From contig NZ_JAWMTI010000001.1 in assembly GCF_036959255.1 (NCBI RefSeq), positions 496,001 to 560,000 of the forward strand: DNA of 64,000 nucleotides. The letters are read 5' to 3'. Positions 1 through 7,898 of the stretch are shown here, piece after piece. The number at the start of each line of letters is the position of its first letter. Within the stretch, counting starts at the first letter, position 1. Below the pieces are notes generated by a model. That model was not told where the DNA came from and did not search any database. It saw nothing but the letters and a program-made list of their open reading frames with translations. Source of the DNA: Olivibacter sp036959255. GTDB taxonomy: Bacteria > Bacteroidota > Bacteroidia > Sphingobacteriales > Sphingobacteriaceae. Both the position numbers and the translations under genes were made by a program.

Positions 1-979
1 CATCTTCACTTGCAATGCCTTTACCGGCAATTTCAAAGGCCGTACCATGATCCACTGACGTACGAATAATCGGTAATCCCATCGTAATATTAACCCCTTT
101 AACACTGTCCATTTGCTTCTTTTCAGGATTCCATTTGAAACCGGTTAACTTAAAAGGAATATGCCCCTGATCATGATACATGGCTACAATTCCGCCATAA
201 TAACCGGTGGCCGCCTTGGAAAAAAGTGTATCTGCAGGAACAGGCCCTTCCACATCATATCCAAGTTGACATGCTGATGCCACCGCAGGCGCGATCTCCT
301 CGTCATCCTCTGTTCCGAACAAACCCGAGTCACCGGCATGTGGGTTGAGACCTGCCACACCGATTTTTAAATTTTTTACACCTAAACTGCGTAAGCCCCC
401 TTGCAGCAACTCAATGACTTCTAAAATACGATCCTTTTTCACCAAATCACAGGCTTGTCGGAGCGAAACATGGGTTGAAACGTGAATAACGCGCATTTGC
501 TCCTCCACTAGTAGCATGGCATATTTTTTAGTATGGGTATAGTGCGCGTAGATTTCGGTATGTCCTGGATACGGGTGGCCTGCTTCGCTGATTGATTTTT
601 TATTGATCGGCCCGGTCACGGTAGCATCAACTTCTCCATCCATAGCCAACTCAATTACTTTTTTTACGGCATGAAAAGCAGCATCTCCCGCCGCAATTGA
701 CACCTGCCCAAAATGAATGGCACTTAAATCAACCGGTCCCAAATCATAGACATCCAATCGACCGGGGATAAACTCCGCCTCCCTTATATTCCCTATGGGA
801 TGAATCGATGCGTTTATACGCAGGGTTTCTAAAATATGTTGAAATATGTTTGCATTGCCCACCAATACGGGTCGACATATATCGTGTACACTTGTTTTTA
901 ATAGCGCTTTAACGGCAATTTCAGGTCCAATACTGGCTGGATCGCCCATAGTAATTCCGATGATTGGCTTCTCAGACAT
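1..979 (-). CDS. PdxA2-type 4-phospho-sugar-acid dehydrogenase, C-terminus cut by window edge
   Basis: The protein starts with the PdxA hallmark ITMGDPASIGPE and continues to the C-terminal RTSVDHGTAFEIAGKG motif, so 326 residues are present and probably only a few are missing. Visible metal-site motifs include LNPHAGDSGLFG and MYHDQGHIPFK. PdxA-family enzymes are NAD-dependent, metal-dependent dehydrogenase-decarboxylases. The HDQGHIP and GLFG variants resemble PdxA2 proteins, which act on D-threonate or D-erythronate 4-phosphate, rather than the vitamin B6 enzyme; the catabolic neighbours agree. The stop of the upstream lyase gene overlaps its start by 8 bases (972-979), so the two are translationally coupled. 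A DUF1537-type sugar-acid kinase would be expected just beyond the left edge. The substrate cannot be fixed from sequence alone. Confidence 0.85.
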   Translation of the reverse strand, partial: MSEKPIIGITMGDPASIGPEIAVKALLKTSVHDICRPVLVGNANIFQHILETLRINASIHPIGNIREAEFIPGRLDVYDLGPVDLSAIHFGQVSIAAGDAAFHAVKKVIELAMDGEVDATVTGPINKKSISEAGHPYPGHTEIYAHYTHTKKYAMLLVEEQMRVIHVSTHVSLRQACDLVKKDRILEVIELLQGGLRSLGVKNLKIGVAGLNPHAGDSGLFGTEDDEEIAPAVASACQLGYDVEGPVPADTLFSKAATGYYGGIVAMYHDQGHIPFKLTGFKWNPEKKQMDSVKGVNITMGLPIIRTSVDHGTAFEIAGKGIASED

Positions 980-1910
980 GGTTATAAATATTCAATTTTA
1001 TTCCTTCTTCTTTAATAAGTTGTTGAAAAGACTCCCTCAAGAGATTGACTTCTTCCGTAGACGATCCTTGCAACGGGGGCATCACATTGGGTTCGCATAA
1101 ACCGACGGATTGCATCAGTACTTTCAACGCCCACAGCGATTCACCTAAGGTTCTTCCTTTTTGATAAAGATCGCCCAATAAATCCGATTGCCTTTGATAA
1201 TAATATGCTTTTTCTTCCGAACCATCAGCAATTGCCTTATACATACCGTCATAAATAGAAGGTGCCAAATTACCGGTACTGGGCACCAAACCATCACTTC
1301 CTTGCAGCAATGCATCGGCAGACTTTGCGGCCCAGCCAAGCAAATGGCTAAAATCAGGTCTGTCTGCCCAGCGAGCCAAGGATTCTTGCAGGCGTTCTTC
1401 CGAACGCTCAGAATCCTTGGTGGCTACAATATTCTCATGTAAGCTGAGTTCATCTAATAAACCGAGCGGTATCGACATATGGGTAGTAGCGGGTATATTA
1501 TAAATAATCATCGGACCCGCGACATGATCTGCCAGTTGAAGAAAATACTTCTTGATCTGACGTTCGGATAATTTGTAATAAAATGGAAGAGTGGCAACTA
1601 CCGCATCGGCCCCAAATTCAAAACATCTCTTCGAAAAATCGATGGTTTCTTTCATCGAATTGGAGGAAATCCCAACATATAATTTATGCTCGGTAGACCG
1701 AATGCTTGCAACGGTTTCGAGATACTCTTGTTTCAATTGATTGGTCAACAAGGCGGACTCTCCTGTGGTCCCTAAAATGAAAGGAGACGCATTAAATTGC
1801 CTTAAATTCTCTAAAATTCTTGTTACTGCTTCTTTATCGAGCTGATACTTTATATTGATGGGAGTTACTAAGGGAACGATGGTACCATGGTATTTCTTTT
1901 TTGTCTTCAT
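972..1910 (-). CDS. Dihydrodipicolinate synthase / N-acetylneuraminate lyase family protein
   Basis: This 312-residue protein is a class I (Schiff-base) TIM-barrel lyase of the DHDPS/NAL family. The carboxylate-binding motif GTTGES lies at 47-52, the conserved tyrosine at 137 (IIYNIP) and the Schiff-base lysine at 165 (IVATKDSE). Length is normal for the family. It lies between the iron alcohol dehydrogenase and pdxA2 in a minus-strand operon with a 32-bp gap upstream and an 8-bp overlap downstream. That context argues for a catabolic aldolase or dehydratase on a sugar acid, possibly releasing pyruvate or an aldehyde for the dehydrogenase, rather than lysine biosynthesis. It is clearly different from the second family member at 9395-10324, which has GSLGE instead of GTTGE. 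The exact substrate is unknown. Confidence 0.85.
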   Translation of the reverse strand: MKTKKKYHGTIVPLVTPINIKYQLDKEAVTRILENLRQFNASPFILGTTGESALLTNQLKQEYLETVASIRSTEHKLYVGISSNSMKETIDFSKRCFEFGADAVVATLPFYYKLSERQIKKYFLQLADHVAGPMIIYNIPATTHMSIPLGLLDELSLHENIVATKDSERSEERLQESLARWADRPDFSHLLGWAAKSADALLQGSDGLVPSTGNLAPSIYDGMYKAIADGSEEKAYYYQRQSDLLGDLYQKGRTLGESLWALKVLMQSVGLCEPNVMPPLQGSSTEEVNLLRESFQQLIKEEGIKLNIYNHV

Positions 1911-1942
1911 CTGTCAATCTTTTGTTTTTTTACAGCTATCTA

Positions 1943-3109
1943 TTAATAGGCGTCCTGATAAATAGATATTGCATCTTGTATGGTAATTTCCCTTGGATTG
2001 TTTACTAATAATCTGGTTATTTTCATGGCATCTTCAGCCAATTGAGGAAGCGAGCTTTTTGGAATGTTTAGGTCTCTTAGTCTTGCCGGGAGACTGCATG
2101 CTTGGATGATTTGTTTAATTTTTTCAACTCCTGCGTGGGCCATTTCCATCTCATCACTCAATTTTTCACAGCCAAGAGCTGCAGCAACATTCACATAACG
2201 ACCAGGTGCAACAGCCATGTTAAAAGCCATCACATGCGGCAAGAGTAAAGCGTTGGACAAGCCATGCGCCATATGGAAGCTTGTTCCCAAAGGATAAGCT
2301 AATGCGTGTACAGCTGCCGTATTAACCGGTCCCAAACAGAATCCGCCAAACAAGCTCCCCATTGCAACCTGCGCTCGAGCATACGCATCATTCCCATTCT
2401 CAACCGCTTGTACGATATGGGAAGCGATCAGCTTTATTCCTTCCAAGGCGTATACATCAATAAAAGGGTGTGCAAATTTATTTGTGTAGGCTTCCAGGCA
2501 ATGGGTAAGGGCATCAAGCCCGGTTGCGGCCGTTATCTCCGGGGGTACGCTATGCATCAATAAGGGATCCACGCAAACCAAGTCCGGCACCAGAAAGGGG
2601 CTAATGATTCCCTTTTTTTGATGATCAATTGGGTCGATAAGAATCGCGTTGGGGGAGACTTCACTTCCTGTACCAGCAGTTGTAGGAACGCATATCAGCT
2701 TAATGGTTCTACCCGGAATCAGATCTTTACCAACGAGTTCTTCCAAATTAAGATCGCTTTTTAATTGCACAGCTGCAAGCTTGGCAATATCCAGCACGCT
2801 GCCTCCTCCGACACCAATAACACCATCAATCTCCATAGGCTGGTAGTGGTTTATCAGTCGATTAAGGTCATGAAATGAAGGCTCTTGTTCGATCTTCGCA
2901 TCTATATAAATTTTTACACCGTTGCTTTCCAACTGATCAATTAACCCTTGTAAATTAGGTAATAAAGGTGCTATGCTGATGATTAGCACTTTTTTTAGAC
3001 CTAATGGTTCGATATTAGGCACTATCTGATTCAAACACCCATCTCCAAAAAGTATTCTGTTTGGGAAATTAACACTGATATCTCGTAAAACTGTCATCAT
3101 AAAACGCAA
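1943..3109 (-). CDS. Iron-containing alcohol dehydrogenase
   Basis: The protein has 388 residues, the usual size for the group III iron alcohol dehydrogenases. The nucleotide-binding GVGGGSVLDIAK motif is at about 99-110 and TTAGTGSE at 143-150. The metal ligands of the family are all visible: D199 and H203 in GLDALTH, H268 in AAVHALAYPLG and H282 in MAHGLSN. It probably reduces or oxidises a small aldehyde or alcohol such as glycolaldehyde or lactaldehyde, but the family is too broad to say which. It is the first gene of the three-gene minus operon and diverges from the AraC gene at 3444. Three methionines (residues 1, 4 and 5) are possible starts. Confidence 0.88.
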   Translation of the reverse strand: MRFMMTVLRDISVNFPNRILFGDGCLNQIVPNIEPLGLKKVLIISIAPLLPNLQGLIDQLESNGVKIYIDAKIEQEPSFHDLNRLINHYQPMEIDGVIGVGGGSVLDIAKLAAVQLKSDLNLEELVGKDLIPGRTIKLICVPTTAGTGSEVSPNAILIDPIDHQKKGIISPFLVPDLVCVDPLLMHSVPPEITAATGLDALTHCLEAYTNKFAHPFIDVYALEGIKLIASHIVQAVENGNDAYARAQVAMGSLFGGFCLGPVNTAAVHALAYPLGTSFHMAHGLSNALLLPHVMAFNMAVAPGRYVNVAAALGCEKLSDEMEMAHAGVEKIKQIIQACSLPARLRDLNIPKSSLPQLAEDAMKITRLLVNNPREITIQDAISIYQDAY

Positions 3110-3443
3110 TTGCCGGCCATTTAATAAAATTTAATGACCCTATTCATGAGCCTCGGAAGTTTATAATGGCCGCTATCGTTCCTTTTATTAGCGGCTTACA
3201 CCGGCTATAAATGAAATTCAAATATAGGGCTCGGTAAAACCACTTTGTTGTACAATTTTCCCCTCATCTTATACAATATTTGCATAGAAAATATAAACAT
3301 ATTACTTTTGAGGAAATCATGCTATAACAAGCATAAGCTAACCAAACTCGTTCACAGGCCTAAAGGGAACGAGTTATCAAATGGCATAAAGCGATTATAG
3401 ATTTGGTCAGATATTATAAGATACTCGTTTAAATTAGTGCGCA
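3110..3443. promoter_or_regulatory. Divergent regulatory region between iron-ADH operon and AraC gene
   Basis: This 334-bp gene-free stretch must hold both promoters. On the plus strand a TAGATTTG box at 3398-3405 fits the Bacteroidota -7 consensus for the AraC gene. On the minus strand TATATTTG (3226-3219) fits it for the dehydrogenase operon; neither has a well-placed -33 TTTG. A 7-bp inverted repeat GCCGCTA/TAGCGGC (3169-3175 and 3189-3195) could form a hairpin in the dehydrogenase leader. A perfect 9-bp inverted repeat at 3345-3375 is listed separately. Confidence 0.5.
3345..3375. promoter_or_regulatory. 9-bp inverted repeat, possible AraC-regulator operator
   Basis: AACTCGTTC at 3345-3353 is matched by GAACGAGTT at 3367-3375, a perfect inverted repeat with a 13-base spacer. 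The core ACTCGTT occurs again at 3423-3429, 15 bases before the AraC start codon. The position between divergent genes suggests a regulator-binding site; a leader hairpin is the alternative. Confidence 0.4.
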
Positions 3444-4319
3444 ATGAAACCTCGTTTAAAAAAAGTTCCCGTAAAGTCAGAGAGCTCTTTTACCATCAAC
3501 CACGATGTCATGCCTAACTTTGGCAATGTTTGGCATTACCATCCTGAATTGGAATTACATTACAATATCAGGGGCGAAGGCTTACGCTTTATTGGTGATC
3601 ACATTGATAATTTTTCATCCGGTGAAATTATTTTACTAGGCGAAAATTTACCACATGCCTGGCGTTGCCGCGAAGAATATTTTCAACAAGATCCAGCTTT
3701 CAATATTGAAGCAATTGTTATGCAATTTTTGCCCGACTGTTTGGGAAAAGATTGGATGAATATTCCAGAAGCTTACCTGATTCCAAAATTATATGAGAAA
3801 GCGAAGAGCGGAATGATTTTTTATGGAGAAACACAAAAAAAAGTTGCGCAATTGATGCATACGTGTTCAACCGCAGAGAACTTGGAACGCATCATTATCC
3901 TATTATCTATCCTGAAAACCTTAGCAGAAAGCGAAGAATATAAACTGATAACCAATAAATACCATGCCTTTACTTCACCCAATGAAGCTGATACGATTCG
4001 CTTAAACAAAGTTTACACTTACACCTTCAGCAATTATAAGTCAGAGATCACGCTGAAAGAAATAGCCGCGATAAGCAATCTGAGTGTCACGTCTTTTTGC
4101 CGTTATTTCAAAATGATGACCAGAAAAAGCTACTATGATTTTCTGATTGAAATTCGGATAAGTCATGCTTGTCGACTATTAATAGAAAATATCTTACCGA
4201 CAGAGGTCATTTGTTTCGAGTGTGGTTTTAATAACGTATCTAATTTTTACCGACACTTTAAGAAACAAAAAGGCGTCACCCCCTTGGAATACAAACGGAT
4301 TCACCTTTCGCGCGCCTAA
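3444..4319 (+). CDS. AraC-family transcriptional regulator with N-terminal cupin domain
   Basis: The 291-residue protein has an N-terminal cupin-like sensor (about 15-130; WHYHPELELHYNIRGEG and GEIILLGENLPHAW are typical of AraC-type cupins). Its C-terminal pair of helix-turn-helix motifs spans about 190-288, with EITLKEIAAISNLSVTSFCRYFK and the family signature ending FNNVSNFYRHFKKQKGVTPLEY. It diverges from the pdxA2/lyase/alcohol dehydrogenase operon and is likely its activator, sensing the substrate or an intermediate. The 9-bp inverted repeat upstream is a candidate binding site. It is similar in architecture to the second AraC protein at 10544, which serves the hydroxyproline operon. 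Confidence 0.85.
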   Translation: MKPRLKKVPVKSESSFTINHDVMPNFGNVWHYHPELELHYNIRGEGLRFIGDHIDNFSSGEIILLGENLPHAWRCREEYFQQDPAFNIEAIVMQFLPDCLGKDWMNIPEAYLIPKLYEKAKSGMIFYGETQKKVAQLMHTCSTAENLERIIILLSILKTLAESEEYKLITNKYHAFTSPNEADTIRLNKVYTYTFSNYKSEITLKEIAAISNLSVTSFCRYFKMMTRKSYYDFLIEIRISHACRLLIENILPTEVICFECGFNNVSNFYRHFKKQKGVTPLEYKRIHLSRA

Positions 4320-4443
4320 AACCTATTTCATCCTTTTTTATACGCTCATTATTGCAATTACGAGACACTCTTAACCGATGAAAATTACGCTTTGGCGCAA
4401 AGTTTGAACACTATTTTAAAATGTCAATCGTTATTAATAGCGT

Positions 4444-5118
4444 ATGAAAATAATCAGAAAATGGATGATAGCTCCAATGTTATTGGGCTTAATATGCGTG
4501 CTTAGCTCGTCATATATGGTGGATAAAGAGGCTGAACGGATTCAAAAGGCAGCAAATGTGTTTGAAGACTTCACAAATATGAAGGAGAGTATTCCTGTGT
4601 CGATGCTAGAGGATTCAAAAGGAATTGTCATTATTCCTAAAATGATCAATGCGGGATTTGGTATTGGAGGAAAAAGAGGAAAGGGTATTGCCATGGTAAA
4701 ACTCGCATCGGGCGAATGGAGTGATCCCGTTTTTGTAACGATCACAGGGGGCAGTATTGGGTTCCAAGCCGGTGTTCAGGCAGTTGATTTAGTACTTTTA
4801 TTTAAACATAAAGAAGCCTTAACCAACGCTAAGAATGGAGACTTTACTATTGGTGGCGACCTCTCTGCGGCAGCGGGTCCCGTAGGCCGAAGTACCAGTG
4901 CCAACACAGATTATAAACTGGATGCTGAAGTTTATTCCTATTCAAGAAGCAAAGGACTTTTTGCAGGAATAAGTATTAATGGTTCTAATATTGCCTTTGA
5001 TAAAACGGCAAACAATACCTATTATGGACCAACTGCCGACACACAGAAGCTGTTTTCAGCAGCAAATCACACAAGTGAGGAGGTAAAGGCGCTTAGAAAT
5101 GCCTTGGCAGGCAAATAA
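4444..5118 (+). CDS. SYLF-domain (Ysc84-like) lipid-binding secreted protein
   Basis: The 224-residue protein starts with a hydrophobic signal segment (about 8-24) and then carries a SYLF/Ysc84 domain. Recognisable parts are the helical start KEAERIQKAANVFEDF, the IPVSMLEDSKGIVIIPKMINAGFGIGG core and ITGGSIGFQAGVQAVDLVLLF, followed by GGDLSAAAGPVGR and LFAGISINGS. SYLF domains bind phosphoinositides in eukaryotes; in Bacteroidota these exported proteins have no agreed function. The gene stands alone, 124 bp after the AraC gene and 92 bp before the histone-like gene, in the same direction as both. Confidence 0.85.
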   Translation: MKIIRKWMIAPMLLGLICVLSSSYMVDKEAERIQKAANVFEDFTNMKESIPVSMLEDSKGIVIIPKMINAGFGIGGKRGKGIAMVKLASGEWSDPVFVTITGGSIGFQAGVQAVDLVLLFKHKEALTNAKNGDFTIGGDLSAAAGPVGRSTSANTDYKLDAEVYSYSRSKGLFAGISINGSNIAFDKTANNTYYGPTADTQKLFSAANHTSEEVKALRNALAGK

Positions 5119-5210
5119 AATTTAAAAAGCCTATTGCATTTTAATAAAAAAACGTAGTTTAGCAAAATCATTAACTTAATTTTATAAACCCATAAAAATT
5201 TATAAGTATT

Positions 5211-5387
5211 ATGGAAAAATTCTCTGAACTGAAAGAACTTATCGCTACAGCTGAAAAAGATGCTGTTGCATTCTACGAAAAAGGAAATAAGGCGGCTGGA
5301 ACTAGATTAAGAGGCGCATTACAGAAAACCAAAGCTTTAGCTCAAGATATCCGTAATGATGTGACGGAAAAGAAAAATGCTAAATAA
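5211..5387 (+). CDS. Histone H1-like (Hc1-type) small basic protein
   Basis: A 58-residue reading frame starts MEKFSELKELIATAEKD and contains YEKGNKAAGTRLRGALQ, then LAQDIRNDVTEKKNAK. This matches the short histone H1/Hc1-like proteins common in Bacteroidota, which are lysine-rich, helical and thought to bind or compact DNA. The frame ends at TAA 5385-5387 and is followed 15 bases later by a strong intrinsic terminator, which supports real expression. It is likely a single-gene or two-gene transcript with the SYLF gene upstream. Confidence 0.82.
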   Translation: MEKFSELKELIATAEKDAVAFYEKGNKAAGTRLRGALQKTKALAQDIRNDVTEKKNAK

Positions 5388-5402
5388 TTGCTACCAATGA
5401 TC

Positions 5403-5439
5403 AAAAAAGCCTGTCTCAACGAAAATACAGGCTTTTTTT
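5403..5439 (+). terminator. Rho-independent terminator after the histone-like gene
   Basis: AAAAAAGCCTGT (5403-5414) pairs with ACAGGCTTTTTTT (5427-5439) around a 12-base loop. The T run follows the stem on the plus strand and the A run precedes it, so it may also stop minus-strand transcripts. Confidence 0.88.
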
Positions 5440-5501
5440 GATTCGACTTATCCGATTTCAACCAATTATTTATTCTTAAGGGTAAGTAAGCCTATTATTA
5501 A

Positions 5502-6764
5502 TCAAGTAAATCGTTCCGGTGAAAATTGAGCGATATCGGCTGAACTTAATTGTTCGTTTGCTAACTCACTTACAACTTTGCCGTAGGCCGGCCCCAAACT
5601 GAGCCCCATCATACCACCTCCTCCGGCTATAATCAAATTTTTTAATCTTTTGCTATATCCTAGATACGGCAGTCCATCCGGCGAGCAAGGGCGGAAGCCA
5701 AACCAAACATCTTTTTTCTCGGGCAAAGCGACTTTTAAATCGGGATAATATTGAGGGATGGCCTCAACAATACCTTGTACACGATTCATGTTAATAGAAT
5801 TATTCAGTGCCCCTAACTCCATGGTTCCACCAAAACGAATATGATTATTCATAGGCGTCACGGCTACTCGTGCCTCTAGCAACAAGGACGGATGCACAAG
5901 TTGGTGTTCCGTCGGCTTATACATAAAAGAATAGCCCTTCCCTGGCATCAGCGGGATCCGGAGTCCTGCCCTTTTGGCAATTTCAGGCAACCAAGCGCCT
6001 CCGGTCATCACAAATTTATCCGCGTTGAATTTTTGACCGCCTGCAATAACCGCCTGCAATTTCTCCTGATCGTATTCAAATCCTGTGACCGCCGTATGTT
6101 CATGTATAATAGCACCCTTTTTTCTTATATAAGCAATTAGCTGTGCCATGAGGGCTTGTGGATACAAATGACCGTCGCAACGATAGTGTACGGCTCCCAG
6201 CACATCAAGTTTAACATTTGGCTCCAATTGCTGTACTCCTTCCTTCGACAAGGTTTCTACATCCAAACCCAATGACCTTGCTGTTTCTGCCAAATGAATT
6301 TCTTCCTCCACCATCTTCTCGGTCTTGTACAACATGAGAATTCCTTTGTGTTGCAACTCGAAGGCAAAATCTTCCCCTTCTGCCATTTCATCATATAGAT
6401 GACTACTCAGGAGATTTAGATCACGAATACTTGGTGCTGTTCGTTTTACATGTGCAGCATTGGCATGTTTAATAAACTTAAAACCCCAAGAGATAAGATG
6501 AGTACTTAAGCTTGGTCTTACGTAAAAAGGGCTTTTACTGTTAAACATCCACTTAATTCCTTGCGCTACAATACCAGGTGCCGCAAGTGGCGTAAAATGG
6601 CTGGGAACCAACATCCCGGCATTACCATAAGAACAATTGTCCCTTAAATCACCGCTGTCCAAAAGCGTCACCTTCCAGCCATCCTTCAATAGATAATAGG
6701 CCGAACACAGTCCGGCAATACCACCACCTATAATCAGTGCGCTCCCTTTATTAGTTTGATTCAT
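5502..6764 (-). CDS. FAD-dependent D-amino-acid oxidoreductase, probable cis-4-hydroxy-D-proline oxidase/dehydrogenase
   Basis: This 420-residue DadA-type flavoprotein begins with a dinucleotide-binding fold (ALIIGGGIAGLCSAYYLL at about 9-26). It ends with the family's second FAD-contact region, LNLIIAGGGGMMGLSLGPAYG. In hydroxyproline degradation this class oxidises cis-4-hydroxy-D-proline to 1-pyrroline-4-hydroxy-2-carboxylate. The assignment rests on context: it is the last gene of an operon that also encodes the epimerase, the deaminase and the semialdehyde dehydrogenase. The 135-bp gap from the epimerase gene contains two overlapping hairpins, so its expression may differ from that of the upstream genes. 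By sequence alone a general D-amino acid dehydrogenase is also possible. Confidence 0.85.
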   Translation of the reverse strand: MNQTNKGSALIIGGGIAGLCSAYYLLKDGWKVTLLDSGDLRDNCSYGNAGMLVPSHFTPLAAPGIVAQGIKWMFNSKSPFYVRPSLSTHLISWGFKFIKHANAAHVKRTAPSIRDLNLLSSHLYDEMAEGEDFAFELQHKGILMLYKTEKMVEEEIHLAETARSLGLDVETLSKEGVQQLEPNVKLDVLGAVHYRCDGHLYPQALMAQLIAYIRKKGAIIHEHTAVTGFEYDQEKLQAVIAGGQKFNADKFVMTGGAWLPEIAKRAGLRIPLMPGKGYSFMYKPTEHQLVHPSLLLEARVAVTPMNNHIRFGGTMELGALNNSINMNRVQGIVEAIPQYYPDLKVALPEKKDVWFGFRPCSPDGLPYLGYSKRLKNLIIAGGGGMMGLSLGPAYGKVVSELANEQLSSADIAQFSPERFT

Positions 6765-6899
6765 GTGCTATTTAAGTAGTTGTCAGTTGCCGGTTCTCAG
6801 TTCTCAGCTTTTGAAGCTACAAAGCTTCAGCTATTTGCTGAAGACCAAACTGGGACGCATAACAGGCTTTTTGACTTTTGAATTTTAAATTTTGAATTT
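6765..6899 (-). promoter_or_regulatory. Intercistronic spacer with two mutually exclusive hairpins
   Basis: TGAAGCT/AGCTTCA (6812-6818 and 6823-6829) and CTTCAGC/GCTGAAG (6825-6831 and 6837-6843) are two 7-bp stems that share bases 6825-6829, so only one can form at a time. The rest is low-complexity (repeated TTCTCAG and TTTTGAATTT words). It lies inside the hydroxyproline operon between epimerase and oxidase. Confidence 0.35.
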
Positions 6900-7898
6900 C
6901 TAAATCACTTGAAAACCGAAAGCGTAAGGATCTTCGTCATCAATTATAATATGATTATAACCTGTAATTAAAGCCCAGCCCTCAATCCCCGGTATAATTG
7001 CCGGTTTTCCATTAATGCTGGTTTCTTCCTCGATAGTACCGAGGAATTTAGAGCCAATGTAACTTTCATGGATAAATTGGTCCCCCTTTTTTAGTTTACC
7101 TTTGGCATACCATTGGGCCATCCTCGCAGAGGTTCCTGTACCGCATGGCGACCTATCTAAAGCATTTTCTCCGACAAGAACTGCATTTCGCCCACTTGAT
7201 GACGGATCTAAAACACTACCTGTCCACTGGATGTGGCTTAAGCCGGAAATATGATTGTTTTCAGGGTGAATAAATTGATATTTCTCATTGAGTAATTGTC
7301 GGATTATTTTACCATAATGAATGAGTTGACTGGCAGAAAATTGATTTATATCTTCAAAATTAGTCTGTGGGTCAATAATACCATAAAAATTCCCTCCAAA
7401 AGAGACGTCTACACGTATAAGTCCTAAATCCGGGCACTCCACTTCCAGTCCTTCGGCGAACAAAAACGATTTTACATTGGTTAACTTAACAGATTTAACG
7501 CGTTTACCTTCTTGCTTATAATCGATTAAGACAAGACCTGCCGGTGTTTCAAGACGTAATTTACCAGGCACCTTTGGTTCAACAAGCCCCTCCTCGATAG
7601 CGATGGTCACCGTCCCGATGGTACCATGTCCACACATGGGCAAACAGCCACTGGTTTCTATATATAATACGCCGATATCATTCGCCGGATCGCAAGCTGG
7701 ATACAATATACTTCCACTCATCATATCATGCCCCCGCGGCTCAAACATCAGCCCCTTCCGAATCCAATCGTACTCTTTCATGAAGTGCAAACGTCGCTCC
7801 ATCATGGAGTTTCCCTCCAATAGTGGGCCACCTCCTGCAACCAATCGAACAGGACAACCGCAAGTATGGGCGTCTATACAGAAAAACGTTCTTCTCAT
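6900..7898 (-). CDS. 4-hydroxyproline 2-epimerase (proline racemase family)
   Basis: The 332-residue protein belongs to the proline racemase superfamily. Both catalytic cysteines are present: C89 in PMCGHGTIG and C252 in RSPCGTGTSA. Two cysteines indicate a racemase or epimerase, whereas trans-3-hydroxyproline dehydratases carry threonine at the second place. It should convert trans-4-hydroxy-L-proline to cis-4-hydroxy-D-proline, the first step of the pathway. Its ATG overlaps the TGA of the dehydrogenase gene (ATGA, 7898-7895), so the pair is translationally coupled. The other pathway enzymes lie directly around it. Confidence 0.92.
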   Translation of the reverse strand: MRRTFFCIDAHTCGCPVRLVAGGGPLLEGNSMMERRLHFMKEYDWIRKGLMFEPRGHDMMSGSILYPACDPANDIGVLYIETSGCLPMCGHGTIGTVTIAIEEGLVEPKVPGKLRLETPAGLVLIDYKQEGKRVKSVKLTNVKSFLFAEGLEVECPDLGLIRVDVSFGGNFYGIIDPQTNFEDINQFSASQLIHYGKIIRQLLNEKYQFIHPENNHISGLSHIQWTGSVLDPSSSGRNAVLVGENALDRSPCGTGTSARMAQWYAKGKLKKGDQFIHESYIGSKFLGTIEEETSINGKPAIIPGIEGWALITGYNHIIIDDEDPYAFGFQVI

